Below, one piece after another: positions 25,998 through 35,507 of a stretch of 64,000 nt of DNA. The notes below the pieces were generated by a model. That model searched no databases, had not been told where the DNA came from, and was given only the letters and a program-made list of their open reading frames with translations. A program made the position numbers and the translations under genes. Position 1 is the stretch's first letter. The number at the start of each line of letters is the position of its first letter. The DNA comes from Rhodococcus oxybenzonivorans. Lineage in GTDB: Bacteria > Actinomycetota > Actinomycetes > Mycobacteriales > Mycobacteriaceae. The stretch lies in NCBI RefSeq assembly GCF_003130705.1, contig NZ_CP021355.1, positions 62,001 to 126,000 on the forward strand. The letters are read 5' to 3'.

Positions 25998-26363
25998 ATG
26001 GCCGCGAACTCGCGTCAACCGCTGTATCAAATGAAGGCGGACTTCTTCAAAACGTTGGGGCACCCGGCACGCATCCGGGTCCTCGAGCTTCTCAGCGAAC
26101 GCGAACACGCCGTCTCCGAGATGTTGCCCGAGGTGGGCATAGAGCCGGCGAACCTGTCCCAGCAGCTGTCGATCCTCCGACGCGCAGGCCTGGTCACCGC
26201 CCGCCGCGAGGGCCTGTCGGTGTCCTACGCGCTGACCTCCCCCCGCATCGCCGAGCTGCTACGCGTCGCACGCGGGATTTTGACGGGGGTGGTCGCCGGG
26301 CAGGCCGAGATGCTCGAGGACCTGCCCGAACCCCCTGCCTTAGTGGGCGAGACCGGGGGCTGA
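25998..26363 (+). CDS. ArsR family transcriptional regulator (Rv0081-like)
   Basis: This 121-residue winged-helix repressor reads LYQMKADFFKTLGHPARIRV then LELLSEREHAVSEML, then IEPANLSQQLSILRRAGLVTARREG (recognition helix around residues 48-70). It lacks the ELCVC metal motif of SmtB/CmtR sensors. It closely resembles mycobacterial Rv0081, a hub regulator of the hypoxic response. GGAGAGG precedes the ATG. Matching 20-bp sites lie upstream of this gene and of the malic-enzyme-like gene that follows, pointing to control of the carboxykinase operon. Confidence 0.88.
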   Translation: MAANSRQPLYQMKADFFKTLGHPARIRVLELLSEREHAVSEMLPEVGIEPANLSQQLSILRRAGLVTARREGLSVSYALTSPRIAELLRVARGILTGVVAGQAEMLEDLPEPPALVGETGG

Positions 26364-26400
26364 CGGGCCCACCCAGCCAGAACCCGACAGCACAAGTATT

Positions 26401-26420
26401 AGTTGCGAATTTTCTAAAGT
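26401..26420. promoter_or_regulatory. ArsR-type operator, copy 2
   Basis: AGTTGCGAATTTTCTAAAGT lies 62 bp upstream of the malic-enzyme-like gene and matches the site before arsR at 15 of 20 positions. AT-rich sequence around it is unusual here and fits a promoter. Confidence 0.55.
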
Positions 26421-26482
26421 ACATACATTGGAATCATGAGCGGCGGAAATTCGTCTCTCGGATCCGGAAAGAGAAGTGGACG

Positions 26483-27364
26483 GTGACGACCAATCACGAC
26501 GGTCACGCCAGCGGGCCGCCCGACAGGCCCGCGATGGCGTTGACGGGAATCGCTGTCGCGGTACTCGCCGTTTCCGCCACCCGCTCGCCCAGCACGACCG
26601 GGTCGGCGCGGACGCGGACCCCGTGGGCCGCGATGGAGGATTACGCGGCCCTCATCCGGGACCGGACTCCGATGCGCGCGCTCAGCGTTCCGGTGACCAC
26701 GGACGACCCGCACGTGCTGACCGAGCGCATCCTGGGTCTCCCGACGGGGGTGTCCGCGGTGTTCGTGATCGGGTTGAGGCACCGAGAGTCCGCGGCGGTG
26801 GCGCGTGAGGTGACCGAGCGCGGCGGGCCCGTGGTCCTCACCGAACTGGACGTGCTGACGGCGGCGGTGGCGGCCGCGACGATCACCACCCTGCGCCGAC
26901 GCAGCGTCCCACCACGCGCGGGCCGGGTCGTCATCACCGGCGCCTCGTGGGCACCTTTGCTGGCACCGGTATTGATCGCCTCCGGGGTCGGGGACCTGAG
27001 CAGCTGGCACGAGCGTGATGCCGAGGCATTCCCGCTGCGCCGGTTGATGGACCACAACGACGTCCTGATCGATCTCGCCGGCTGCGCCCCCGAGGGTGCG
27101 GCAGTCGGCCGCACGGTGACGGTTCCCACCGACACCTTCCCGTACGGCGCGCTGGTGCTGCCCGGACTGCTCGCCGCCCTGTGTGGACACGAGGTGCGGA
27201 CCTTGACCGTCGAGGCGGTGGCCGCCTGTGTGCGGGCGCTGGCGCTGATCACCCCCGCCGACCAGATGCTGCCGTCCGCCGGTGACCGGCGGTTGGTGTC
27301 CGCCATCGCCCGCCACGTGAGCCGGGCCCTCGGCCATCCCGTCCCCTATCGCGATCAACGGTGA
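26483..27364 (+). CDS. Malic-enzyme-like NAD-binding protein (tentative)
   Basis: This 293-residue product starts at GTG (VTTNHDGHASG). The middle resembles the C-terminal NAD-binding part of malic enzymes in layout: VFVIGLRHRESAAVAREVTE, VVITGASWAPLLAPVLIASG (a degenerate nucleotide loop), then PLRRLMDHNDVLIDLAGCAP and TVTVPTDTFPYGALVLPGLL. The N-terminal malic domain with its catalytic Tyr/Lys pair is not evident, so activity is doubtful. It sits 45 bp upstream of pckG on the same strand; pairing with a C4-C3 enzyme fits the anaplerotic theme. ArsR-type site upstream. Family call is moderate only. Confidence 0.5.
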   Translation: MTTNHDGHASGPPDRPAMALTGIAVAVLAVSATRSPSTTGSARTRTPWAAMEDYAALIRDRTPMRALSVPVTTDDPHVLTERILGLPTGVSAVFVIGLRHRESAAVAREVTERGGPVVLTELDVLTAAVAAATITTLRRRSVPPRAGRVVITGASWAPLLAPVLIASGVGDLSSWHERDAEAFPLRRLMDHNDVLIDLAGCAPEGAAVGRTVTVPTDTFPYGALVLPGLLAALCGHEVRTLTVEAVAACVRALALITPADQMLPSAGDRRLVSAIARHVSRALGHPVPYRDQR

Positions 27365-27409
27365 TCCTACGCACCGCGCCGCAAGCAGCACATTCTGAGG
27401 AGAACACCC

Positions 27410-29302
27410 GTGAACACCCCCACCGCCACCGCCCCCACCGCACATCCCGCCGTCGTGTCCTGGGTCGATGAGATCGCCGACCTCACCGCCCCCGACAGTG
27501 TGGTGTGGTGCGACGGCAGCGCCGACGAATGGGACCGGCTGACTACACAATTGGTGGAGAAGGGCACCTTCGTGCGACTGGAGCGCAAACCGAACTCCTT
27601 CTGGTGCGCCTCCGATCCCGAGGACGTCGCCCGAGTCGAGGATCGCACGTTCATCTGCTCCCAGTTCCGGGCCGATGCCGGTCCGACGAACAACTGGATG
27701 GACCCGGTCGACATGAAGACGATGATGACCGAGCACTACCGCGGGGCGATGGCCGGCCGCACGATGTACGTCATCGCGTTCTGTATGGGCCCCCTCGATG
27801 CGGCCGAGCCGAAGTTCGGGGTCCAGATCACCGACTCCGAGTATGTGGCGGTCTCGATGCAGATCATGACCCGCTCCGGCACCGCGGTGTGGGACAGGCT
27901 CACCACGGGCACCGCATTCGTCAAATGCCTGCACTCGGTCGGCGCCCCGCTCCACGAGGGGCGGACCGACACACCGTGGCCGTGCGATCACACCAAATAC
28001 ATCTCCCACTTCCCCGAAGAGCGCACCATTTGGAGCTACGGCTCCGGCTACGGCGGCAACGCCCTGCTCGGCAAGAAGTGCTACGCGCTGCGGATCGCGT
28101 CGAAGATGGCCAAGGACGAGGGCTGGCTCGCCGAGCACATGCTCATCCTCAAACTCACCTCACCCGAGCAGAAGGTGCACTACATCGCGGCGGCGTTCCC
28201 CTCGTCCTGCGGCAAGACCAACCTCGCGATGCTCGACCCCACCCTCGACGGATGGACCGCCGAAACCATCGGCGACGACATCGCCTGGCTGCGGTTCGGT
28301 GAGGACGGGCGGCTTCATGCGGTCAACCCCGAGGCGGGGTTCTTCGGCGTCGCCCCCGGCACCGGCCTCCTCACCAACCCGCACGCCATGGACACCATCG
28401 AGCGGGGAAACTCGATCTTCACCAACGTCGCCCTCACCGACGACGGCGACATCTGGTGGGAAGGGTTGACCGGCACGCCGCCGGCGCATCTGACGGACTG
28501 GAAGCGACGGGATTGGACTCCGACCTCCGGGGAGCCGGCGGCGCACCCGAATTCGCGGTACTGCACCCCGATCGCCCAGTGCCCGACCGTCGCCCCCGAA
28601 TGGGATGATCCCGCGGGGGTGCCGCTCTCGGCGATCTTCTTCGGCGGCCGCCGCGCCACCACCATCCCGCTGGTCACCGAATCATTGAGTTGGCGGCACG
28701 GGGTGTTCCTGGCCGCCACCCTGTCCTCGGAAACCACCGCCGCCGCCACCGGAAAGGTCGGTGTGGTGCGCCGCGACCCGATGGCGATGCTGCCGTTCCT
28801 CGGCTACCACGTCGGGGACTACTTCCAGCACTGGCTCGACATCGGCGAGAAAACCAGCCCGGAGCTGCTGCCGAAGATCTTCTACGTCAACTGGTTCCGC
28901 CGCGGCGATGACGACGAATTCCTCTGGCCGGGTTTCGGGGAAAACTCCCGGATCCTCGAGTGGGCGTTGCGGCGGATCGAGGGCACCGCCGAGGCCGCGG
29001 CGACCCCGCTCGGCCACGTGCCCACCCCGGGCGCCCTCGACCTGACCGGCCTGAAAGTCGACCCCACCACGATCGGCGCCGCGCTGCGGGTGGACCCCAC
29101 GGAATGGGTCACCGAACTTCGGCTGATCGACGAGTTGTTCGCCACCATCGGCGGAAACAGGCTGCCCGACGTCCTGCGCGAGGAACTCGCCGCCCTCCGC
29201 CAACGCCTCGCCGCCGCGTCCGATTACGCTGCCCCCACCGATCCCCCACGCGACCCCGCACCCGGGGACGGAGAATCCCGGTGGGCGCAGCCCCGCTTCT
29301 GA
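27410..29302 (+). CDS. pckG: Phosphoenolpyruvate carboxykinase (GTP)
   Basis: This 630-residue enzyme converts oxaloacetate and GTP to phosphoenolpyruvate, CO2 and GDP and can run in reverse under oxygen limitation. Motifs are the P-loop [15 protein letters not shown] with the hyper-reactive cysteine (about residues 260-274), [28 protein letters not shown], a metal/nucleotide segment [12 protein letters not shown], and [21 protein letters not shown]. It is full length. The GTG start has GAGGAG upstream. It is likely co-transcribed with the malic-enzyme-like gene. A nearby carbonic anhydrase could supply or remove bicarbonate. It may duplicate a chromosomal copy. Confidence 0.97.
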   Translation: MNTPTATAPTAHPAVVSWVDEIADLTAPDSVVWCDGSADEWDRLTTQLVEKGTFVRLERKPNSFWCASDPEDVARVEDRTFICSQFRADAGPTNNWMDPVDMKTMMTEHYRGAMAGRTMYVIAFCMGPLDAAEPKFGVQITDSEYVAVSMQIMTRSGTAVWDRLTTGTAFVKCLHSVGAPLHEGRTDTPWPCDHTKYISHFPEERTIWSYGSGYGGNALLGKKCYALRIASKMAKDEGWLAEHMLILKLTSPEQKVHYIAAAFPSSCGKTNLAMLDPTLDGWTAETIGDDIAWLRFGEDGRLHAVNPEAGFFGVAPGTGLLTNPHAMDTIERGNSIFTNVALTDDGDIWWEGLTGTPPAHLTDWKRRDWTPTSGEPAAHPNSRYCTPIAQCPTVAPEWDDPAGVPLSAIFFGGRRATTIPLVTESLSWRHGVFLAATLSSETTAAATGKVGVVRRDPMAMLPFLGYHVGDYFQHWLDIGEKTSPELLPKIFYVNWFRRGDDDEFLWPGFGENSRILEWALRRIEGTAEAAATPLGHVPTPGALDLTGLKVDPTTIGAALRVDPTEWVTELRLIDELFATIGGNRLPDVLREELAALRQRLAAASDYAAPTDPPRDPAPGDGESRWAQPRF

Positions 29303-29376
29303 CAACGACCGCGCAATCGGGGCGCTCGTCACGCTGCCGCGCACCGGTAGCTCCTCGAACTCGCCGACCCGCCGAG

Positions 29377-29661
29377 GTGACGGTGGCGATCCTGCGCATG
29401 TGGATCATCGCAATGGACGCCACCGGCGTCATCGTCCTCGAGGACGTCATCACCACACTCGAGCACCGGCGCATCACCGTCCTGACCTCCGGAGCCAAAC
29501 CCGAACACCTACGCCCCCTGGAGCTCTCCGGGTGTTTCACCACCACAGACAGCGAAGACCACCGCCTCTTCGACACCACCCCGCGCGCCATCGCCTACGC
29601 CCGCATGCTCGTCCTACCCGAATCCCACCACACCTCCACCACGAACGAGGACCGATCATGA
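29377..29661 (+). CDS. STAS domain (SulP-type) fragment
   Basis: A 94-codon frame from GTG reads VTVAILRMWIIAMDATGVIV then LEDVITTLEHRRITVLTSGA and KPEHLRPLELSGCF. This is the STAS domain that forms the cytoplasmic tail of SulP anion transporters. The ten membrane helices that should precede it are absent, so it is either a stand-alone STAS protein or the tail of a lost transporter. SulP-carbonic anhydrase combinations are known (Rv3273), and an anhydrase lies 4 kb upstream. Its stop overlaps the next ATG (ATGA). Confidence 0.6.
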   Translation: MTVAILRMWIIAMDATGVIVLEDVITTLEHRRITVLTSGAKPEHLRPLELSGCFTTTDSEDHRLFDTTPRAIAYARMLVLPESHHTSTTNEDRS

Positions 29662-30071
29662 CCGAGAACACCGCAGACAACACGACCCCCACCGCCACAC
29701 CCGAACCCACTGCGCGGCAACGCCTCGGCTACGTCCTGGGCAGAACACTGCCCACCGAGTTGCACCCATGGGTCGTGGGCGACACCACCGGCCCCGGCGC
29801 CACCCGCCGCTACGCCACCCGTTGCCTCATCCCGCTGATTCCCATCCTCGCCGGACTCCTGCTGATCCCCGGACCCTGGATCATCCGCACGGGGATGGTG
29901 CTGCTGCTGTTCCTGCCGTTCGTGTACTTCCTTCTCGCCCTGAAGAACATCTACCTCCGCCACCGGCTGGTCAGCCACGGCCTCGACCCCCGCCTCCTCA
30001 ACGTTCACCAACAACGCCGACTCGACCAACAGCAGGCCTCCTACGAATCCCGTTACCGGTCGGCCCCCTGA
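29658..30071 (+). CDS. DUF5313 family membrane protein
   Basis: This 137-residue protein has Thr/Pro-rich N-terminus, then RQRLGYVLGRTLPTELHPWV and GDTTGPGATRRYATRCLIP, followed by two membrane helices (about residues 57-75 and 78-97) and a basic cytoplasmic tail (YLRHRLVSHGLDPRLLN). This is the actinobacterial DUF5313 layout; function unknown. The ATG overlaps the STAS stop by 4 nt, so the two are coupled. Confidence 0.75.
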   Translation: MTENTADNTTPTATPEPTARQRLGYVLGRTLPTELHPWVVGDTTGPGATRRYATRCLIPLIPILAGLLLIPGPWIIRTGMVLLLFLPFVYFLLALKNIYLRHRLVSHGLDPRLLNVHQQRRLDQQQASYESRYRSAP

Positions 30072-30801
30072 TCCGGCAAAACCACGGCTGCAGCCCATAT
30101 CCTGGGGTGCACCCCGTTCACGACCAACCGGTGAATTGCGGTGCCCTGGCAAGGGTCGCCATCTTGTAGCCAAAAATGGAAGTGCCGGTGGGCTGAGGTG
30201 GGCCATGCGCCCTCCCGGATCGAGCGACGGGGAACCGGGGCTCACAACTCAGGCTGGGCCGACGCGCATGTGGTGGTGGCGCCTCAAATCCGTCCGGCAG
30301 TGCGCCTGGTCACCGGCCACGTCCATGATCCTCATGCCACATTTTCGATACGTCGGCACCCACTCGAGAATCCATACCCCTCATGCGAGCACGAGACGAT
30401 GACATTGCGCTCCGGCCGGTGGTCGGCGGGAGAGTCGGTGGTTCGTTCGTCGGCCCGAGACTTCGAGGTCGATCGGGCTGAGCGTGCCACGTCGAGGTCG
30501 GCCTGGGTGCACTAACCGAGGCATCGGCCGCGGTAACTCGAGTCCCCGCAGAGGGTGGTCGGCGCGACTGCCCTGCCACCGTTCGGCCCTGATCCGTGCC
30601 ACCGCGACGGTTCCGAACTCACTTACGGCGGCTGTGCAGCCGGCGACATCCACCACCACTGCGGCTGCCGGCCCTGACCGGTGGTTGCGGTCCGGTACCG
30701 GCGGGGCGTTCACTGGAGTGAAGCCCAGATTCCCCGTGCCCCCGGTTCGGCACCGGTGTCGAGACGCCACAGGGTGATCAGCACACGCTCAGGAGGCCGT
30801 C
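30072..30801. other. Gene-poor stretch, no gene recognised
   Basis: About 730 bp. A minus-strand frame around 30500-30770 contains VVVDVAGCTAAVSEFG but has no start signal or sustained homology that I can see; it may be debris. No RNA gene or hairpin terminator was seen. Confidence 0.4.
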
Positions 30802-31032
30802 ATGAAGCGGGCAACACCATCGACAAGATTGAGGATCTACGACGTGCTGCCGCACGAGGGCGATCCCGCGCAGCGCTGGGAGATGCACCAGCACGGTACC
30901 CGCCAGCACACCTACTTCGGTACCCAGCGGGAAGCGATCGCCGCCGCCCGCGAACAGGCGCAAACACACCACCCGGCGAGGGTGGTGCTGCACGCACCCG
31001 ACGGTTTCGCCTACCGCGAGTTCACCTGCTAG
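30802..31032 (+). CDS. DUF2188-like protein
   Basis: This 76-residue protein starts MKRATPSTRLRIYDVLPHEG and contains WEMHQHGTRQHTYFGTQREA, IAAAREQAQTHHPARVVLH and DGFAYREFTC. The pattern of an HxxG strand, a TQxEAIxxAR helix and a final (V)xxHxxDG strand is the DUF2188 fold, a small protein family without assigned function. The ATG has AGGAGG 5 nt upstream. A strong hairpin lies 33 bp after the stop. Confidence 0.75.
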   Translation: MKRATPSTRLRIYDVLPHEGDPAQRWEMHQHGTRQHTYFGTQREAIAAAREQAQTHHPARVVLHAPDGFAYREFTC

Positions 31033-31064
31033 CGCCCGCATCCCTGGCCGGACCGGGAGGTCCC

Positions 31065-31100
31065 GCCCTCACGCCGGCGAGGACCCGCCCGCGTGAGGGC
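31065..31100 (+). terminator. Hairpin after the DUF2188 gene
   Basis: A perfect 10-bp stem (GCCCTCACGC / GCGTGAGGGC) with a 16-nt GC-rich loop begins 33 bp downstream of the stop. It has no U-tract, as is common for GC-rich actinobacterial terminators. Confidence 0.5.
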
Positions 31101-31846
31101 GCCATCACCGCGGGACTGCACCGCTTCCGCGGTGCGGCCGAGGCCCCGCTTCACCACGGTTCCGGAGACCCGTCCCCGAGGAGCATGCCGTGACCGGATG
31201 GACGCCGGGGGCCGTTGGCCACCACCGCTGCGGCACCGGGGCCGTCGGCCCGGAATGGATCCACCGGTGCTTCCCCCGCGTCGTCACCGGCGCGGGCAGC
31301 GAAGAGTCCACCCGCTCTCGGGTGACGACCCATCCGGGTTCACACACTTCGTCGAGTTCGGGCCAGGGGAAGATCTGGTCCGGTAATGCTCCCACCCGCA
31401 GTGGGGCCTTGTCCGATTCCGGCCGCCCCGCCTGCACGTACTTGCCCCGGATCGGCACAGGGGGGTGTTGAGGGTGCCCAAGCCGATTCCCCGCTTCGTC
31501 ACGGCCACAGTCTTCGAACGTCACCGGCTGCGCTCACCCCGCGTGCGGGAGATATCCCGGAACGATTGGACCTGGGCGTGGCCCATCCGTACTTGAGGGA
31601 CCTCACTTCCGCGCCGCCAGAGAGGAGCGAAGTAGCGTGGGCATGGCAGAGGTCGGGAGCCATAGCTCAACCGAGGCAAACGACCGGCCATTTCTCAGTC
31701 ACGTCGACGACCCAGTTGGGATCGTCGCCTCCGCGTACACCTTCGCGCCCATGGCGGAGACCTTCGGGAACGGCAGGGTCGCCGGAGGACAGCCCTGCCC
31801 TGGAGAATGCGATCTCGCAACTGCGGCCGATCCATCCTCGATACTG
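31101..31846. other. Gene-poor stretch, no gene recognised
   Basis: Frames on both strands are short and overlap without preference. A plus-strand frame from 31643 runs into the DUF488 remnant, but its first 68 codons (MAEVGSHSSTEANDRP...) do not look like that family. Probably degenerate DNA. Confidence 0.4.
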
Positions 31847-32370
31847 GTGACCTTCGGACACGGCACCGCCAGCCAACGAGAGCTCACAGGGTTGCTCGAC
31901 TCGGCGAGGGTACGTCTCGTCGTCGACGTGCGGCGATCCCGGGGAGCCGCCGCCACCCACACGTAGCCAGGGACGAACTGGCGCAATGGCTGCCCGACCA
32001 TGGCATCGGGTACCGGTGGGAACCACGGCTGGGCGGCCGTCGAAAAGTACCGAAAACTCACCCAGACTTCGACCCGTGGTGGAAGGTGGAGGCCTTCCGC
32101 GGTTATGCCGCGCACACCCGCATCGATGAATTCCGAGTTGCCCTGACTCGACTCCGAGACGCAGTCATCGGGCAGCCTCATCTGGTGGCCATGATGTGCA
32201 GCGAAACCTTGTGGTGGCGCTGCCATCGCCGACTGATCTCCGACGTGCTGGTCTTGGTGCATCAGCTCCCGGTGGTACATCTCGGTCACGACGGCAGTCT
32301 GACCCCGCATGTTCCCGCTCCCGGCGCTCGGGTCACTCCTGACGGTCTGCGCTACGACAAACCTCCATAA
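31847..32370 (+). pseudogene. DUF488 domain protein, frameshifted paralogue
   Basis: From GTG 31847 the frame reads VTFGHGTASQRELTGLLDSA then VRLVVDVRRS. A one-base deletion near 31937 then moves the family sequence (SRRHPHVARDELAQWLPDHG, GYRWEPRLGGRRKVP, MMCSETLWWRCHRRLISDV) into the next frame, ending PDGLRYDKPP. It closely resembles the intact protein at 14.0 kb, which shows what is missing. There is no convincing ribosome-binding site. A longer start at 31643 is possible. Confidence 0.75.
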
Positions 32371-32382
32371 GCGGACCGAGGG

Positions 32383-32736
32383 CAAAGGAAGTTGCAGGCT
32401 GTGCCCGAAGGTGAACTCGCGCAGGAAGATCCCCAACGTCGACGGCGCATACACCTGGTCGAAGAGAATCGGGGTACCGCCGGCGCGGATCGTGTCCACA
32501 TCGTCGATGCTGTCCGCTCCGGTGAGCATCCCGCCGATGATCGAGGTCAGTTTCCCCACCGGGTTCGCCGCACCCGAGGCCACCCGCGTGGAGGCGAGGT
32601 CGACATGGCCGTCGATCAGCTCCGACAGTCCGGCCTGCTCGCCCAGTTCGAGGACCGGAACCAGCCCGGCCGCGGACACGAGATCGTATTCGTCGAACAC
32701 CGCGGACCCAGCCGTGAACGTGTGCGATGATTGCAC
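32383..32736 (-). mobile_element. IS1380-family transposase, N-terminal fragment
   Basis: The first about 118 codons (MQSSHTFTAGSAVFDEYDLV then SAAGLVPVLELGEQAGL, ADSIDDVDTIRAGGTPILFDQ and APSTLGIFLREFTFGHSLQL) match the N-terminus of IS1380-family transposases. The frame then runs into the antisense of the DUF488 remnant, so the DDE catalytic part is lost. The junction at about 32383 touches the end of the DUF488 pseudogene, suggesting a deletion or one-ended event. Confidence 0.75.
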
Positions 32737-33304
32737 TGAAAGTGCCCTTCCGTATGTGGACAGTCGTGACGTGAGAATCTTGATTGCCTCACTACGGGAG
32801 GCGGTTTCGTCATTTACACGCCGTTACGGCCGACGAAGTCTCCACGGATTGAGGCTGATATGTTGGGCGATTTGTCAAGTAGGGCACGCCGAACTGGTCC
32901 TGAAACATCCATCAGGACGGGCAAATTCCGTCCCCCGGTAGTTGCCGATGGGATGGCGCCCGCAGTCGGGGTCATGGCTGGGCCGGAGGTCCACGCGGAG
33001 CGCTCGGCCTTGACCCCGGCGAGGAGCGGCGTCACGCTTGGGGCGGCGTCGGGGGAAGGGGGAGACCGTTGGTGGGGCGAGTCCGAGGTCAGCGTGTCGT
33101 TGCACGACGCGTGGTCAAAGCTGATATGCGCGGGTTGGTTACCGCAGGACCATGTGTTCGGCTGGAGCAGTGCGCTGATCTAAGGACGAGCGTGGCCGAA
33201 ATCGCTTCGCGCGCTTCGGTTGCTCAATAGCCTGAGGGCGCGTTGCTCCTCGCGCTGCGGTTCCTCGCCTCGTGACCACCAACGGTCAGTTCGGGGTGGC
33301 CGGT
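32737..33304. other. No gene recognised; IS flank
   Basis: This 570-bp stretch between the IS1380 fragment and the IS110 copy probably contains the left part of one element and the right end of the other. No clean inverted repeat or target duplication could be identified by eye. Confidence 0.4.
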
Positions 33305-34385
33305 TCAGTCGGGCATCACCGCCAGCGACCAGCACCAGCCGGCGAGCTCCCGCGCAACGGCGACGTTGGCGATCACCGGCCGTTTCCTGCGGAGGTTCAG
33401 GTTGACCCAGCGGGTGTGCAGGCGCTGATTTCCGGCGTGCCCGCGAGCTCGTGCCGCGGCCGGGCCTGGTCCCAGCGGCGCCGCAACACCACACCCGGTG
33501 GTAGGTGGTCCGATGGTGCCAGGCCGCCTCGACCAGCACCCGCCGCACGTGCGTGTTGCCGGTCTTGGTGATCGCGCCTTGCGAGCGGCTCTGCCCGGAG
33601 GAGTGTTCGCTGGGTACCAACCCGAGGTAGGCGCCGATGCCGGCACCGGTGAACCGCTGCCAGTCACCGATCTCGACCGCGAGCGCGAAGCCGGTCAACG
33701 TCGCGATGCCTCGCAGACACCCCAGCCGCCGCGTCAAGGCGGTGAATTCGCTGTCCCCGGCCAGCGCGATGATCTTCTCGTCCAACCGGGCGCGGCGGGC
33801 GGTGGCCAACACCACCGTCTCGTAGGCGTCGTCGAAGGCCGCCTGCGTCGGCGCCTGGTCGAACCTCTGTTGCCGCAGCCACCGATCGCGCAACTCGGTC
33901 CACGCCTTGCCGCCGGAATAAACGATCCCGTTCCGCAGCAACAACTTCGACACCCGATGCCGTGACCGCATCAGATCCTGCCGCGCGGCCTCACGGGCGC
34001 GGACGAGATCGCGGGCGGATTCCTCGGCCTGGGTCGGGACCCGGACCGGCACCACCTCGTCCAACCGCAGCAACCGAGCCAGGTGCAGAGCATCTCGCGC
34101 GTCGGTCTTGATTCGATCGCCGGCCGGGCGGTGCAGCTTCGACGACGCCGCCACCTCGCAGCGCCACCCCGTCGACCTCAGGGCGCGGGCCAAGCCGAAA
34201 CCGGTCGGTCCGGACTCGTACACCACCGCGCACGGGCCCGGAAGTTTGCCGACCCACTCGAGCACGTCGGTGTGCGAGGGCGTCAACCGCGTCCTGAACA
34301 CCTCGCCCGTCTGTCCGTCGATCGCCGCCGCGACGACCGAACGGGCATGCACATCCAACCCAACACTCGTACGTTCACAAAACAC
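33305..34385 (-). mobile_element. IS110-family transposase, C-terminus frameshifted
   Basis: From GTG 34385 (GAGGAGG upstream) the product reads SVGLDVHARSVVAAAIDGQT, the DEDD-type IS110 N-terminus, with KTDARDALHLARLLR in the catalytic region and the C-terminal LRGIATLTGFALAVEIGDW, then RFTGAGIGAYLGLVPSE, SGQSRSQGAITKTGNTHVRR. After HHRTTYH near 33505 the homologous sequence leaves frame twice (PGVVLRRRWDQ, then GNQRLHTRWVNLNLRRKRPV), ending at 33305. Such elements have no long inverted repeats or target duplications. It is probably inactive unless the shifts are sequencing errors. Confidence 0.85.
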
Positions 34386-34604
34386 CGGGGCCTCCTCACA
34401 CCTGTCGGAAAGGCCGAGCACGGAAAACATCGCTCGGTAACCCATGAGGTTGCGTGAGCGAGGTCCCTGCCAGCAACTACTCCGCTCCGCGAGTAGTCAC
34501 TACATACGGTCTAAGCGCGCACAACGTCACACCACGTCCACGACACGCCGGGCCGCCGCGAGCATGAGCCTGGCGTACCACTCATCATCCTGGGAGCAAA
34601 GCCA

Positions 34605-34894
34605 TTGAATCTGGCCGAGAACATGCACAACGCTGTTGCGTCCATCCCTGTTGGACGCGTAGCCACCTACGGCGACATTGGCGTGAGCATCGGGGTCGGC
34701 GCACGGCAAGTAGGTCGAATGATGCTCTGCTCGACAGCAGCGTCCCTTGGTGGCGCGTTGTCCACGCCGACGGTACCCCGCCCTCCTGCCACGGAGGTGC
34801 CGCACCACGATTGCTCCATGCCGAGAGGACCCACATGCATGGACGACGCGTCGACATGACAGTCGCCCGATATCGTCCCGAGCCGACCACATAG
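34605..34894 (+). pseudogene. Alkyltransferase-like (ATL/MGMT-type DNA-binding) protein, frameshifted
   Basis: The frame begins NLAENMHNAVASIPVGRVAT then YGDIGVSIGVGARQVGRMM, the winged helix of O6-alkylguanine transferases and ATL proteins. After a one-base deletion near 34723 it continues in another frame with DALLDSSVPWWRVVHADG and then a basic segment ending YRPEPTT. The expected active-site PCHR would be in the second half, where the related motif WWRVVHADG is followed by no cysteine, so this is the ATL class that flags alkyl lesions for excision repair. About 96 codons. TTG 34605 or ATG 34623 could start it. Confidence 0.7.
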
Positions 34895-35030
34895 AAGCGC
34901 ACCGGGCAAATGAGTCACAGGATGCCCAACTACCCTGACGAACATTGTGGGCCGACTCCAGACGGTACGGAGCGGGGATATTGTCCTTGCATACTCTCGA
35001 CGGTCCGACGAATCCGCTAAGGACAAAATG

Positions 35031-35507
35031 ATGGACTGGGCCGGCTGGGCGATCTTCGGACTGATCGCGACCGCAGTGTTGACCGCCGTGATGATCGGCG
35101 CTCAACTTGCCGGTCTGACCCGTTTGGATCTGCCGCTGATGCTCGGGACGATCGTGGTTCCCGATCCCGATCGAGCCCGTGTGGCGGGCTTCTTCATCCA
35201 CCTGGTCAACGGACAAATTTTCGCGGTGGGTTACGCTGCCGCGTTCGCCACCTCTGGTCGCGCAACGTGGTGGAGCGGTGGGTTGTTGGGAGCGCTGCAC
35301 GGGGCAGTGGCGTTGTTGGTCATCGTGCCCTTGCTGCCGGGGATCCACCCCCGTATGGCGTCCGAGCGCGCGGGGCTGCGGGCTGGGCCAGTGCTGGAGC
35401 CGCCGGGAGTGTTGGGTCTGAACTACGGGCGGCAGACTCCAGTGATCACCCTTGCTGCGCATGTCGCCTACGGGGTCGCCTTGGGAATGCTGCTGGATCC
35501 TTCCTGA
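35031..35507 (+). CDS. Conserved actinobacterial membrane protein
   Basis: This 158-residue protein has four or five membrane helices: MDWAGWAIFGLIATAVLTAV, a second around GFFIHLVNGQIFAVGYAAAF, a third around LLGALHGAVALLVIVPLLPG and the last near the C-terminus. Conserved patches PDPDRARVAGF, GIHPRMASERAG and LNYGRQTPV are typical of an uncharacterised mycobacterial/rhodococcal family. AAGGA is 7 nt before ATG 35031; ATG 35028 is also possible. Its 3' end overlaps the convergent GH15 gene by 40 bp. Confidence 0.78.
   Translation: MDWAGWAIFGLIATAVLTAVMIGAQLAGLTRLDLPLMLGTIVVPDPDRARVAGFFIHLVNGQIFAVGYAAAFATSGRATWWSGGLLGALHGAVALLVIVPLLPGIHPRMASERAGLRAGPVLEPPGVLGLNYGRQTPVITLAAHVAYGVALGMLLDPS

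Noticed and set aside
26414..28138. 574-codon minus-strand open frame
   Set aside because: Antisense to pckG and the malic-like gene; Gly/His/Arg-rich shadow product.
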